Under the pieces are notes generated by a model. That model did not search any database and was not told the origin of the DNA. It worked only from the letters and a program-made list of their open reading frames with translations. This document shows, piece by piece, positions 7,591 to 15,993 of a DNA stretch of 64,000 nt (within the stretch, counting starts at the first letter, position 1; each line of letters begins with the position of its first letter). A program made the translations under genes and the position numbers. The stretch is from an uncultured Candidatus Saccharibacteria bacterium (GTDB lineage: Bacteria > Patescibacteriota > Saccharimonadia > Saccharimonadales > Saccharimonadaceae), in assembly GCA_947166125.1 (NCBI GenBank), contig CAMVCW010000003.1, positions 62,001 through 126,000 on the forward strand, given 5' to 3'.

Positions 7591-7755
7591 AACTTCAAAC
7601 CGTTCTTCTCCCGAAACATATAAAATTACCCATATAAAAATCACAACATTACAATTTTCGCGAGCAGAGCTTGTCTTCGCGAGCGAAAATCTGCCTAATG
7701 TTGTGATTTTTATCTTGGCGTAATTTTATCGTTAAGGAAAAGAGAGTTTTGAAGT
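7591..7755. repeat. 165-bp imperfect palindrome
   Basis: Nested arms: AACTTCAAAAC-like ends (7591-7600/7746-7755), TAAAATTAC/GTAATTTTA, ATAAAAATCACAACATTA/TAATGTTGTGATTTTTAT and a core ATTTTCGCGA/TCGCGAGCGAAAAT. It fills the gap between FISUMP 1 and the next gene. Same style as the palindrome at 3848 but no shared sequence. Confidence 0.75.
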
Positions 7756-7782
7756 TCCTGTTGACTTGTATACCGCCAAACC

Positions 7783-7791
7783 TGCTATAAT
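7783..7791 (+). promoter_or_regulatory. leaderless promoter of the 7798 gene
   Basis: TGC-TATAAT with six bases to the ATG; TTGACT at 7761 may be the -35 (19-bp spacing). Confidence 0.75.
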
Positions 7792-7797
7792 AAACTT

Positions 7798-8439
7798 ATG
7801 CAAACCTACCGTAAACTATTCCACAATTATTTAGAAGACAAACTAAAACTCCAAAACTACCAAAAACTCGGCATTATTTTCTTGCTCGTAGTCATCTCTG
7901 GGGTTTTCGGCTGGGTATATGAGTTTATCTTTTATTATTTCAATGGCGGCATGCAAGAATGGTATATGCAAGGCGGCAATTTCCTCCCCTGGATTAATAT
8001 CTACGCCATCGGCGGTTTACTAATTCTATTTACCACCTACAAATTCAAAAAGCACCCACTAGCAGTATTCCTCATCGCCTTTTTCGCTACCGGCATTTTA
8101 GAACTTGTCGCTGGCTGGCTAGTCTACACTCTAGGTCACGGCACCAGATACTGGGATTACAATACCGAAATCCTCAATTTCGGCAACATTGGTGGTTTTG
8201 TTTGTCTTAGAAGCGTTCTGTTTTTTGGTATCTCTGCACTATTCTTGATGTATGCCATCGTGCCATTTTGTATTTTTCTATCACAAAAACTCAGCCGCCG
8301 CGCCTTCCTCATTCTTGCCATCACATTGTTTAGCCTAGTTATGTTAGATGAGTTCGGCAATCTCGCCGCCAAAATCTTCGGCCTCCCCACCGCCATGGAT
8401 TTCTACCGCTCCCTAGGCCTACATTATATGAGCTCTTAG
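7798..8439 (+). CDS. CmpB-like (putative ABC-transporter type IV) membrane protein
   Basis: 213 aa with five hydrophobic helices. The GWVYEFIFY helix, the INIYAIGGLLIL stretch and the ELVAGW helix resemble the family PF06541, annotated as a putative ABC-transporter type IV membrane protein; the true role of that family is unclear. No ATPase gene is adjacent. Leaderless start: the -10 box ends six bases before the ATG. It ends convergently, overlapping the next gene's stop by four bases. Confidence 0.65.
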   Translation: MQTYRKLFHNYLEDKLKLQNYQKLGIIFLLVVISGVFGWVYEFIFYYFNGGMQEWYMQGGNFLPWINIYAIGGLLILFTTYKFKKHPLAVFLIAFFATGILELVAGWLVYTLGHGTRYWDYNTEILNFGNIGGFVCLRSVLFFGISALFLMYAIVPFCIFLSQKLSRRAFLILAITLFSLVMLDEFGNLAAKIFGLPTAMDFYRSLGLHYMSS

Positions 8440-9344
8440 GAATTCAGTGTTGTAATTTTCTTAAAATCTACTGCTTCTACCGCCTTGCGCAAAGCCGCTT
8501 CGTTACCATAATGCGTCTGCTGTCCTGGCGCATCGCTAAGCATGTGCTGTGCAAACGGAAAACATGCCACGCGCTCCAACACCGCCCCAAATTTACCCGT
8601 AGTAGCCGTCGCCGCCTCCGCCACCGCTACATCCGCCAAAGGCACTTCTAGTGCTTGCTTCATTTCTTCTGGGAAGAAAGTTAAAGAAAACAAATCGCCA
8701 TCTGCTTCCCCCGCTAACCGCCCATAGGCAATAGAAGTATTACCTTCTATCCATAATCTCTGGTTTAGCGGTTTCATTTTCGCTTTCATTAGGTTTGCTT
8801 GGCATTTTACTTTTTTCTTACCATCCAAGCTTTTCATATCACATACAAAATCACCCTCACACGTAGTGGTCATTACGGCGGCTTTCACATCTGGCGATTT
8901 CAACCCATGCTTTTCATCATAAGAAATGCTATCGCTAATATAATCCATCATTACCCAACTTAGTAGTCCAGTTGCAGTGTTTTCTGCCACCAAGTAATAC
9001 TCTGCCCTAGCGCCCCAAAACACACTAGTATGTATTCTAAACATACTCACTATTCCGTAATATTTTTCTGGACCACCTTCAAATACTGCAGACTTTGCCG
9101 GCACAAATCCATCCGGCATAAATTTTTGCACTTTTGTAGGATCAGGTATTTCGTAGAACAAGAAAGAACAATACGGCTCCACCACGAACGGCATTTTATT
9201 TGCCTTTTTTGTGGCACTCGTCACAATTTTTCTTTGTAACCATACCGGCAACTTCTTCAGCCTAGTTTGCATATAATGCGATGTCCCCACCGCCATTGGA
9301 TCTACTAGTTTTTCCACCCCTTTTGCATATTCTAATACGTTCAT
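8436..9344 (-). CDS. hypothetical protein, possibly acetoacetate-decarboxylase-like fold
   Basis: 302 aa, no signal peptide or clear membrane helix. The stretch from about residue 50 to 150 (PYCSFLFYEIPDPTKVQKFMPDGF, then a beta-rich region) loosely resembles the acetoacetate decarboxylase-like superfamily, but no catalytic motif can be named and this is a weak guess. The gene follows pepN by two bases yet has its own -10 box (TGC-TATAAT) inside the last pepN codons, six bases before its ATG. It may therefore be made both from the pepN mRNA and as a leaderless transcript. Confidence 0.55.
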   Translation of the reverse strand: MNVLEYAKGVEKLVDPMAVGTSHYMQTRLKKLPVWLQRKIVTSATKKANKMPFVVEPYCSFLFYEIPDPTKVQKFMPDGFVPAKSAVFEGGPEKYYGIVSMFRIHTSVFWGARAEYYLVAENTATGLLSWVMMDYISDSISYDEKHGLKSPDVKAAVMTTTCEGDFVCDMKSLDGKKKVKCQANLMKAKMKPLNQRLWIEGNTSIAYGRLAGEADGDLFSLTFFPEEMKQALEVPLADVAVAEAATATTGKFGAVLERVACFPFAQHMLSDAPGQQTHYGNEAALRKAVEAVDFKKITTLNS

Positions 9345-9346
9345 GC

Positions 9347-11716
9347 TTATATTATAGCATCTAGTTCCGTGTGCACCGCTTTTTTATCTGATTTGATCAA
9401 TTCCATTCTCGCTGCAATTTCTTTCTTGCCGATTGTAATCGCTCGCGCCAGCGCAGGATCATCTTTCATTTTGTCAAAGAAATCTTTGTATTTCGCAAAA
9501 TCTTCTTCCGTCTTTACGCTACTTGCAATGTAGCGTGGATAATTATCAAGCGATTTATCTCCCGCCATATTTTTTACATAATCCCAATTCTGCGTTAACC
9601 ATGTAAACACTTTTTCTTTACTCCGTGGATTACGATATAAATATAAGAATAGATAAAACTGGTCTTGCGGCTTTACTACTTCTGGCTGATTTAATAGTGC
9701 TATCATTTTATCTAGTGCTACCATATCTTTTGCTAAAGTTCCGGCCATCATCAAATCAAACTTTATTTCCGGATCTGCCATATTTTTATATTTTTCTATA
9801 TAGTTATCAACAACTTCTGGGTCCATGTATACTTTTGCATCCAAAATATCTTCCCGAATTTCTGCATCTAGCTTACCATAATTCTCGTTATACATTGCAG
9901 CCAACTTTTGCAAGTTTTCTTCCGTTTCCGCATAAAAATCCAATCCCAAAAGTATCGCCCTTAGTCTAATAATATTTTCATCATCTTCTTTTCGTGTGGT
10001 TAGGCCAATTTCTTTAAGTTTTGGCGCCACCAGTTCCCCTACATACTTTTTAAACTTCTTTTCTTCCGCCGAACCAAACTCAAAGAAAATCTTCAAATTA
10101 GAAATAATTGCCAAAATAATATTCCATACCGCAGCCGCATTTTCATTTTTAAACTTCTGTACTAGCGGTAATAGTGATGCACTATCCGCAAGTTTCGTTC
10201 TCGTCACTAGGTCGCGGTCTATTAGTAGTCTTAGTTTCTCTTCCAAATCTAGCTTATCAAACCGCGTCAATCTCTCTTCAAATTCCGCTTCCGACAAATT
10301 CAAAATATAATGCCCAGACATATCCTCATTAATTTCTGGTAGCGGCCAACTCTCATCTTTTAGTGGCCCATCCAGCAAAAACCTCTGCTGCTTATCACCC
10401 GTCACCACCGGATATCCAGGCTTATCTATAAATGCATGCATTAATTTCTTCGGGTCAAAGTTTGCGTAAGGTTTCAAACTTTCCCACAAATCATCCCCCA
10501 CCGTATTCTGATATTTAAATTTCTCAAAGTAATCCCGTATACCTTTACAAAAATCTTCCCAGCCCATTGCACGTATCAGCATCAGCATCAATCTAGCACC
10601 CTTCGCATAGACAATCGCCGGGTCAAAAAGCGTTGCAATTTCTTCTGGATTATTTACATCTTGGTGCACAGATTGCACATCGGTATACGCGTCTCGCCTT
10701 AGCGCCGCTAAAGCATCTCCAGTGAAAAATCCTTCAAAAATCTTATATTCTGGGTGGATATAATCTACCGCGTAATATTCCATCACGCTCGCAAAAGATT
10801 CGTTCAGCCACAAATCATCCCACCATTTCATTGTCACGAGATCCCCAAACCATTGATGAGATAATTCATGTGCCACGGTAAGTGCTATACTCTTTTTTGT
10901 GCCAAGCGTCGCATTTTTACCGGCTAGAAGCATGCTCTCACGATAAGTCACTAGCCCCCAGTTTTCCATTGCCCCTGCTTCAAAATCCGGTAATGCTACC
11001 TGATCCAATTTCTTTAAAGGATACGGCACGCCAAAATTATCGTCATAAAATTCCAACGACTTCGCCGCTATTTCATTAGCAAAATCTACTGTATCTATAT
11101 TTTGATTGAGTGCCGCATAAGTTGTAATTTCCACTCCATGCGCATTTTTGATAGTTTTTCCATGAAACTTGCCAATCGCCCAAGCCAAAAGATACGTACT
11201 CATCCGCGGTGTCGGTTCAAAAATAGTTTTATTACCACTCTTTTCTAATGCCGGCGTATTTGCAATTACCATATCATCCGAACCTTCCGAAGCAGAAATA
11301 GAAAGTTTAAACACCGCCTTGGCCTCTGGTTCATCTATACACGGAAACGCCTCTCTAGCATAGTGACTCTCAAATTGTGTCGCCACTATTACCTCTGTTT
11401 TACCATCATACTCATAGGTAGAAAGGTACGCTCCCTGCATATTTTCGTTCAAATGGCCGTGATATCCTATTTCTACCGTCAAATCGCTCCTAGGTACCTT
11501 AAATACCGTCAAAACGCCATCTGCTACTTCAAATTTAGCATTTTTTCCATTTATCACCACCGAATCAACAGATAAGCCCACCGCATGAAATTTGATATTT
11601 TCCGCTTTTGCGCTCCCCTCCACCATTACTATCCCACCAATAGTTTTAGCAAATTTATCTATCTCAAGATCCAGAATATATTTTTCTGGCACAAAATAAT
11701 CAATTAGTCGCTCCAT
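9347..11716 (-). CDS. pepN: M1 family aminopeptidase
   Basis: 789 aa. Zinc metallo-aminopeptidase that trims N-terminal residues from peptides, probably in the cytoplasm since no signal peptide is seen. Shows the exopeptidase motif GAMENWG near residue 251 and the zinc site HELSHQWFGD with the downstream Glu in WLNESFA (near 308). For an amino-acid auxotroph it would free amino acids from imported peptides, and its closeness to the arginine pathway fits. GGAGGTAAA precedes the ATG. Intact. Confidence 0.93.
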   Translation of the reverse strand: MERLIDYFVPEKYILDLEIDKFAKTIGGIVMVEGSAKAENIKFHAVGLSVDSVVINGKNAKFEVADGVLTVFKVPRSDLTVEIGYHGHLNENMQGAYLSTYEYDGKTEVIVATQFESHYAREAFPCIDEPEAKAVFKLSISASEGSDDMVIANTPALEKSGNKTIFEPTPRMSTYLLAWAIGKFHGKTIKNAHGVEITTYAALNQNIDTVDFANEIAAKSLEFYDDNFGVPYPLKKLDQVALPDFEAGAMENWGLVTYRESMLLAGKNATLGTKKSIALTVAHELSHQWFGDLVTMKWWDDLWLNESFASVMEYYAVDYIHPEYKIFEGFFTGDALAALRRDAYTDVQSVHQDVNNPEEIATLFDPAIVYAKGARLMLMLIRAMGWEDFCKGIRDYFEKFKYQNTVGDDLWESLKPYANFDPKKLMHAFIDKPGYPVVTGDKQQRFLLDGPLKDESWPLPEINEDMSGHYILNLSEAEFEERLTRFDKLDLEEKLRLLIDRDLVTRTKLADSASLLPLVQKFKNENAAAVWNIILAIISNLKIFFEFGSAEEKKFKKYVGELVAPKLKEIGLTTRKEDDENIIRLRAILLGLDFYAETEENLQKLAAMYNENYGKLDAEIREDILDAKVYMDPEVVDNYIEKYKNMADPEIKFDLMMAGTLAKDMVALDKMIALLNQPEVVKPQDQFYLFLYLYRNPRSKEKVFTWLTQNWDYVKNMAGDKSLDNYPRYIASSVKTEEDFAKYKDFFDKMKDDPALARAITIGKKEIAARMELIKSDKKAVHTELDAII
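9351..9359 (-). promoter_or_regulatory. leaderless promoter inside the end of pepN
   Basis: TGC-TATAAT on the minus strand formed by the last sense codons of pepN; six bases to the ATG of the 8436-9344 gene. Confidence 0.7.
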
Positions 11717-11740
11717 TTTACCTCCACACTTTTTAACGTA

Positions 11741-13669
11741 TTATTTATGTAGTTTTACAATCTCAGGGATTTTTGCATCCTTCAAAATCGGCTCTAGCTC
11801 TGTTTCTTCCAAAGTTTCATGCGCCAATAGTTCTTCTGCTAATTTATCTAGCACCGGCTTATTCGCTTTTAGCACCTCTTCCGCCCGTTTTGCAGCTTCG
11901 TCAGATAGTTTCTTGATTTCCGCGTCAATCAATTCTGCTGTTTTTTCAGAATATGGCTTCCCGGTAGAAATCGTATAATATCCCGTAGCTTCGCTTGGAA
12001 ACACCAAGTTTCGCGTGCCATCACCCATACCCTCTTCCACAATCATAGATTTTGCTAGCTCCGCCACATTTTTAAGGTCTGATGAGGCTCCGGTTGTTAC
12101 CGCATCTTTTCCAAAAATCAACTTCTCCGCCACACGACCACCCATTGCTCGTGCCAAAATATCTTTTAACTCATAGATACTCTTATAGCTTCTATCTTCC
12201 GGCGGCAAGAACCAAGTCACACCACCAGTTTGTCCACGCGGAATAATCGTCACCTTGTGCACTGGGTCACTATCTGGCAACACATGCCCTACCACAGCAT
12301 GTCCCGCTTCATGATAAGCCGTAATTTTGCGCTCTTTATCGTTCATTACTTTGCTCTTGCGCTCTGGCCCTATCGCCACCCGTTCAAATGCCTCGGTTAA
12401 ATCTTTATTAGAAATCGCCTTATGCCCTTCACGTGCTGCTGTAATTGCCGCTTCATTAGCAATATTGGCTAGATCCGCACCAGACGACCCCGCTGTTTTT
12501 TTCGCGAGTGCCTCTAGATCTACATTTTCTTCTACTGGCTTACCCTTAAAATGTACTTTCAAAATCTCTAACCGATCTTTTCTTTCCGGCAATGCCACAT
12601 TTACATGCCGGTCAAACCGCCCTGGGCGAAGAAGTGCCTTATCCAGCATATCTACCCGGTTAGTCGCCGCCATTACTATTACTCCACTGTCATTATCAAA
12701 CCCATCCATCTCCACCAAGATTTGGTTTAAAGTTTGCTCGTCTTCACGTCCTGCACCACCACGCGCATCACGCTTGTGCGCCACTGCATCAATCTCATCT
12801 ATAAAGATAATGGACGGCGCATTTTTCTTGGCCTTAGAGAATAAGTCTCGCACCCGGCTAGCACCCACACCTACAAACATTTCCGCAAATTCTGAACCAG
12901 AAATCGAGAAAAACGGCACATCAGCTTCGCCCGCCACCGCACGCGCCATCAATGTCTTACCTGTACCAGGTTCCCCTGCGAGCAGCACGCCGCGCGGTAT
13001 CTTTGCGCCCAATTTTTCATATTTTTTCGGGCTTTTCAAGAAATCTACAATCTCCGTCAAGTCTTGCTTGGCGGATTCATTTCCCGCTACATCCTTAAAA
13101 GTCACCTTCTTTTTGTCTGGCCCGTACAATCTAGCCCGCGCCTTACCAAAACTCATAGATTGATTATTGGCCGCATTCGCCTGTCGCATCATCCAGCTAA
13201 GGAATATCACAATCGCAATAATCGGCAGTACCGTCAGCGCTACATCCAAGATAATTCCCCAAGTATTTATATTTTCCTTATATTCAATTACCGGATAAGT
13301 CTCTTGGCATTTTGCTAGCTCATCTCCAGCCAAGCCGTCACAATAATTAATCAACCCCTGATCATACAAAGTCCCGGCACCATCTTTTCGTGAAGTTTCT
13401 GTAGGTTTATCATTATCCTTCAATGTAATGTCTAAAGTTTCACCCGTCACTGTAATCTTTGCAATATTCCCCTCCGGATCATTTGCTCGCTGAATTACCT
13501 CAGAAATCGGCACCTCAGCCTTTTGCATGTTGCCATAATTTAAGCTTGTAACCAAATACACCCCAAGACATATCAAAATAAAAGTAAACAACACACTCCG
13601 AATCGCGTTAGAGCGATTATTATTAGCATTAGTTCTTCCAGTCGGTTTTTTAGTCATTTTTTCCGCCAC
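11741..13669 (-). CDS. ftsH: ATP-dependent zinc metalloprotease FtsH
   Basis: 642 aa. Membrane-bound AAA+ protease that degrades misfolded membrane proteins and some cytosolic regulators. Order: helix at 25-42, extracytoplasmic domain to about 135, second helix 138-160, AAA domain with Walker A GEPGTGKT (232-239), Walker B FIDEID, SRH region near 340-355, and zinc site HEAGH at 453-457. The Walker A has Glu where most FtsH proteins have Pro. Two Cys lie in the extracytoplasmic part. Start GTG at 13669 with AAGGAGA upstream. Confidence 0.96.
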   Translation of the reverse strand: MAEKMTKKPTGRTNANNNRSNAIRSVLFTFILICLGVYLVTSLNYGNMQKAEVPISEVIQRANDPEGNIAKITVTGETLDITLKDNDKPTETSRKDGAGTLYDQGLINYCDGLAGDELAKCQETYPVIEYKENINTWGIILDVALTVLPIIAIVIFLSWMMRQANAANNQSMSFGKARARLYGPDKKKVTFKDVAGNESAKQDLTEIVDFLKSPKKYEKLGAKIPRGVLLAGEPGTGKTLMARAVAGEADVPFFSISGSEFAEMFVGVGASRVRDLFSKAKKNAPSIIFIDEIDAVAHKRDARGGAGREDEQTLNQILVEMDGFDNDSGVIVMAATNRVDMLDKALLRPGRFDRHVNVALPERKDRLEILKVHFKGKPVEENVDLEALAKKTAGSSGADLANIANEAAITAAREGHKAISNKDLTEAFERVAIGPERKSKVMNDKERKITAYHEAGHAVVGHVLPDSDPVHKVTIIPRGQTGGVTWFLPPEDRSYKSIYELKDILARAMGGRVAEKLIFGKDAVTTGASSDLKNVAELAKSMIVEEGMGDGTRNLVFPSEATGYYTISTGKPYSEKTAELIDAEIKKLSDEAAKRAEEVLKANKPVLDKLAEELLAHETLEETELEPILKDAKIPEIVKLHK

Positions 13670-13750
13670 TATTTTTTCTCCTTATCTTACAATTTTATCA
13701 CAGTTGGCTATAGTTTATTATCTATTTTTATTTTATATTTTACGGTAAAT

Positions 13751-13759
13751 GTGATATAA
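13751..13759 (+). promoter_or_regulatory. tRNA-Pro (TGG) promoter
   Basis: Extended -10 TGATATAAT upstream of tRNA-Pro, about a dozen bases before the mature 5' end. Confidence 0.65.
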
Positions 13760-13770
13760 TAAATACACGA

Positions 13771-13846
13771 CTGGGTGTAGCACAGTTGGTAGCGCGCGAC
13801 TTTTGGGAAGTCGAGGTCGCAGGTTCAAGTCCTGTCACCCAGACCA
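13771..13846 (+). tRNA. tRNA-Pro (TGG)
   Basis: Acceptor CTGGGTG/CACCCAG, anticodon loop TTTGGGA (TGG), T-loop GGTTCAAGTCC, CCA encoded. Confidence 0.96.
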
Positions 13847-13858
13847 CAAGAATAAAAA

Positions 13859-13880
13859 GAAGGCCTTTGGGCCTTATTTT
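13859..13880 (+). terminator. terminator after tRNA-Pro (TGG)
   Basis: AAGGCC-TTTG-GGCCTT stem followed by ATTTTTG. Confidence 0.8.
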
Positions 13881-13956
13881 TGTGCTTTATTTGACGCCAT
13901 GTCATCACCGTACCATTTAGGTATTTCTCATTTTATGTTATAATCATCTCATAAGC

Positions 13957-14032
13957 CAGGGTGTGGCGCAGTTGGTAGCGCGCAGCGTTCGGGACGCTGA
14001 GGCCGTCGGTTCAAGTCCGATCACCCTGACCA
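13957..14032 (+). tRNA. tRNA-Pro (CGG)
   Basis: Acceptor CAGGGTG/CACCCTG, anticodon loop TTCGGGA (CGG), CCA encoded. Own promoter TGT-TATAAT at about 13936-13944. Confidence 0.95.
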
Positions 14033-14058
14033 TATATTATATATGGTCATTTTTATAT

Positions 14059-14133
14059 CGGGGGTTGGCGCAGAGGTAGCGCGCACGTCTGGGGGGCGTG
14101 AGGTCGCCAGTTCGATCCTGGTACCCCCGACCA
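14059..14133 (+). tRNA. tRNA-Pro (GGG)
   Basis: Acceptor CGGGGGT/ACCCCCG, anticodon loop CTGGGGG (GGG), CCA encoded. Lies 26 bases after the CGG tRNA, probably in the same transcript. Confidence 0.94.
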
Positions 14134-14177
14134 CATAAAATTCTATATAGACAAAACTTTTAACTCCTAATCAAATA

Positions 14178-14262
14178 TGATACAATAGAAACATAAAAGA
14201 GAAGCCCTCTAGGAAGACTTCTCTGTAGGTTGGTAGGTTAGGCTTTACGGCCTAACTTTTTT
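14178..14262 (+). ncRNA. candidate antisense RNA of toxin-like locus 1
   Basis: -10 TGA-TACAAT at 14178-14186; predicted RNA about 14193-14262. Hairpin AGAGAAG/CTTCTCT (14198-14204/14218-14224) with CTCTAGGAA in the loop, then terminator GTTAGGC-TTTAC-GGCCTAAC and six T. The terminator covers the 3' end and stop codon of the minus-strand 24-codon ORF, so the two RNAs overlap tail to tail. The first hairpin read on the other strand also ends in T-rich sequence and may terminate the mRNA. Confidence 0.6.
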
Positions 14263-14319
14263 ACTTCGGCGTTTCCGATTTGGAAAGATGATACATAACA
14301 GATTGATCTGTATGGTCAT
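14245..14319 (-). CDS. 24-aa peptide, candidate type I toxin 1
   Basis: Starts MTIQINLLCIIF and ends in a strongly basic tail (NRKRRSKKVRP). Ribosome site AAGGAG (14328-14333) is eight bases before the ATG. The leader is long (about 127 nt from the predicted start near 14446). The stop codon lies in the loop of the convergent RNA's terminator. The locus at 56584 has an ORF of exactly the same length and position, starting MSIKFNL. A hydrophobic start and basic tail suit a membrane-active peptide. Toxicity is inferred from layout only; a regulatory peptide is the main alternative. Confidence 0.5.
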   Translation of the reverse strand: MTIQINLLCIIFPNRKRRSKKVRP

Positions 14320-14440
14320 TTAATTATCTCCTTCCTAGGATCCTAGTCTGCCTAGAATAGCCGTTTAATGGACCCTCACACAACCGCAAACCTAAATACA
14401 TTTTTAAGCTTGTGAACTCTAACTCATTAAACTCCGAAGC

Positions 14441-14526
14441 CAACCCGCCTATAGTATATGCACACTCTATTTATAATTTCAACCCCTAGCGAGAAATTCA
14501 TTTTCTATCTATTCCGCCTAGGCTTA
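14441..14526 (-). promoter_or_regulatory. conserved promoter block of toxin-like locus 1
   Basis: Minus-strand TTGAAA (14477-14482), 18-bp spacer, TATACT (14453-14458). About 86 bp around it is nearly identical to 56827-56912, including about 40 bp upstream of the -35. That points to a shared regulator or upstream element. Leaders beyond the start point are not conserved. Confidence 0.7.
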
Positions 14527-14558
14527 TTTTTCTACCGCGCCAAACAACAATTCAAATC

Positions 14559-15287
14559 TTACAACTCAGTATTCTGCACATATACATACTGATAATCATC
14601 AAAATTAAATCCGCCCGCCGTAAACTTTTCGCGTATCTCACTCAAAGCTTCAGTCGGTAATTCCCTGGATCTTCCGCTTATCACCAAACATAATTCATCA
14701 TTACATTTCTTAGAATACTTATATTCCACTTTAATTGCATTACATGTCATCCTGGTAGCCACATCACCACAAAGCGATACGTTCACTGGCAATATAGATT
14801 TTACTTTATATCTTTCTGCTAATTTCTTGGCTGCATCTTTTTCTTGGATTACCTGCACTGGCGGCCACCACGCATCACCATCACTGCTGTAATTATTTAG
14901 CCGAAGTAGCGCTTCTAACGAGGCCTGATTTTTAGCTTGCTCATAATAATCCCAATTCCCCTCACTAGGCTCCAAATATAAGTATAGTCCAGCTGTTTTA
15001 TCCTTTTCCAAATCAAACTCAGCCGTCACTGGTTTAAATCCATCTTTGGTAATAGTAGCCGTATAATGTCCCGGCTCCATTTCGTATACAGCATTTCTAT
15101 ATTCTTCACCATTTATCGTCACCATCGCATCCACCGGCGCCACCAATACATCCAAAAATGCCAGCCTTCCTGCATCTTTTATTGCTGGAATTATCACTAG
15201 GAATATCGCCAACACCAAAGTAATGATTGCAGCAAAAAACACTACCGCACTTACATATACTTTTTTCAAATAATTATCGTGCATCAT
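14559..15287 (-). CDS. membrane-anchored PEGA-domain protein
   Basis: 242 aa. One helix near residues 10-33, then a PEGA-like beta domain (APVDAMVTINGEEYRN .. GHYTATITKDGFKP, about residues 47-85), then a domain of unknown type with paired Cys. Probably exposed outside the membrane; PEGA domains are usually found in surface proteins. Last gene of a three-gene operon behind the 802-aa peptidoglycan hydrolase; it starts on the stop of the preceding gene (one-base overlap), so translation is probably coupled. Confidence 0.65.
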   Translation of the reverse strand: MMHDNYLKKVYVSAVVFFAAIITLVLAIFLVIIPAIKDAGRLAFLDVLVAPVDAMVTINGEEYRNAVYEMEPGHYTATITKDGFKPVTAEFDLEKDKTAGLYLYLEPSEGNWDYYEQAKNQASLEALLRLNNYSSDGDAWWPPVQVIQEKDAAKKLAERYKVKSILPVNVSLCGDVATRMTCNAIKVEYKYSKKCNDELCLVISGRSRELPTEALSEIREKFTAGGFNFDDYQYVYVQNTEL

Positions 15288-15982
15288 TAGTTGGCTCCTC
15301 CATCACAGAATTCTGGCACTTTAATTTCGTAACCACTCGGCTCTTGGCCTTGCGTCTTAATCCAATTCTCCACTTCCGTGCGAGCCGCATCAATTATCTC
15401 ATTGTTTCCGCAAGAGCTCACTCTTACTTCTAGATATTCTTGCCCGTCAGCGGCATATTTAGATGTCACAGTCACAAATTGTCCGCTTGTCATCCTAAAA
15501 TAATATGGCAATTCCAGCTCAAATACAGAACTGCTAAAAGCCTCAGTCCTCTGCCCAGAGCAATTTGTTTCTGGATATTTAATTTGCGCGGGTAATGGAC
15601 ATTTTACTGTAGGTGGCTCATAAAATCCCTTATCACCAAACAACCCAAAAGATACTTCGTAAGTATCTTTAAATTCATCTATGTCTATCAAAAATCTATA
15701 CAACGCCACGCCATCCTGTTCTTTACGTTCAAAAGAAGCCGGCCGCACTAATACCTTAACACCATTTTTATCTTTATATTTAGAATTAGCACTCAAACTC
15801 TCACCAATATATTTTTCCAAATCATTAATTTCTCCGTCAGTCATGCCTGTATTAATTTGGTCAATATTATATAAATCTACTGGTTTTTTGAAAGTTAATT
15901 CCCTAATCGCCGCAATCACTACGATCAATGCAAAAACCGACAATACTGTAATAACTATAGTTTTAATATTTTTATTTTTCAT
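15287..15982 (-). CDS. membrane-anchored protein of unknown function
   Basis: 231 aa from the ATG at 15982, chosen because GGAGTGGGTG sits right before it; an ATG at 15994 overlapping the upstream stop would add four residues. One hydrophobic helix (about residues 6-24), then an extracellular domain with four Cys in the second half (CPLP, NCSG, SSCG, EFCDG). Not recognised. It sits between the four-domain peptidoglycan hydrolase and the PEGA protein in one operon, so a role at the same surface site is a fair guess. Confidence 0.6.
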   Translation of the reverse strand: MKNKNIKTIVITVLSVFALIVVIAAIRELTFKKPVDLYNIDQINTGMTDGEINDLEKYIGESLSANSKYKDKNGVKVLVRPASFERKEQDGVALYRFLIDIDEFKDTYEVSFGLFGDKGFYEPPTVKCPLPAQIKYPETNCSGQRTEAFSSSVFELELPYYFRMTSGQFVTVTSKYAADGQEYLEVRVSSCGNNEIIDAARTEVENWIKTQGQEPSGYEIKVPEFCDGGAN

Positions 15983-15993
15983 CACCCACTCCA

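Noticed and set aside
12327-13163. 278-aa ORF opposite ftsH
   Set aside because: Shadow of the ftsH reading frame; low-complexity translation, no ribosome site and no promoter box near its start.
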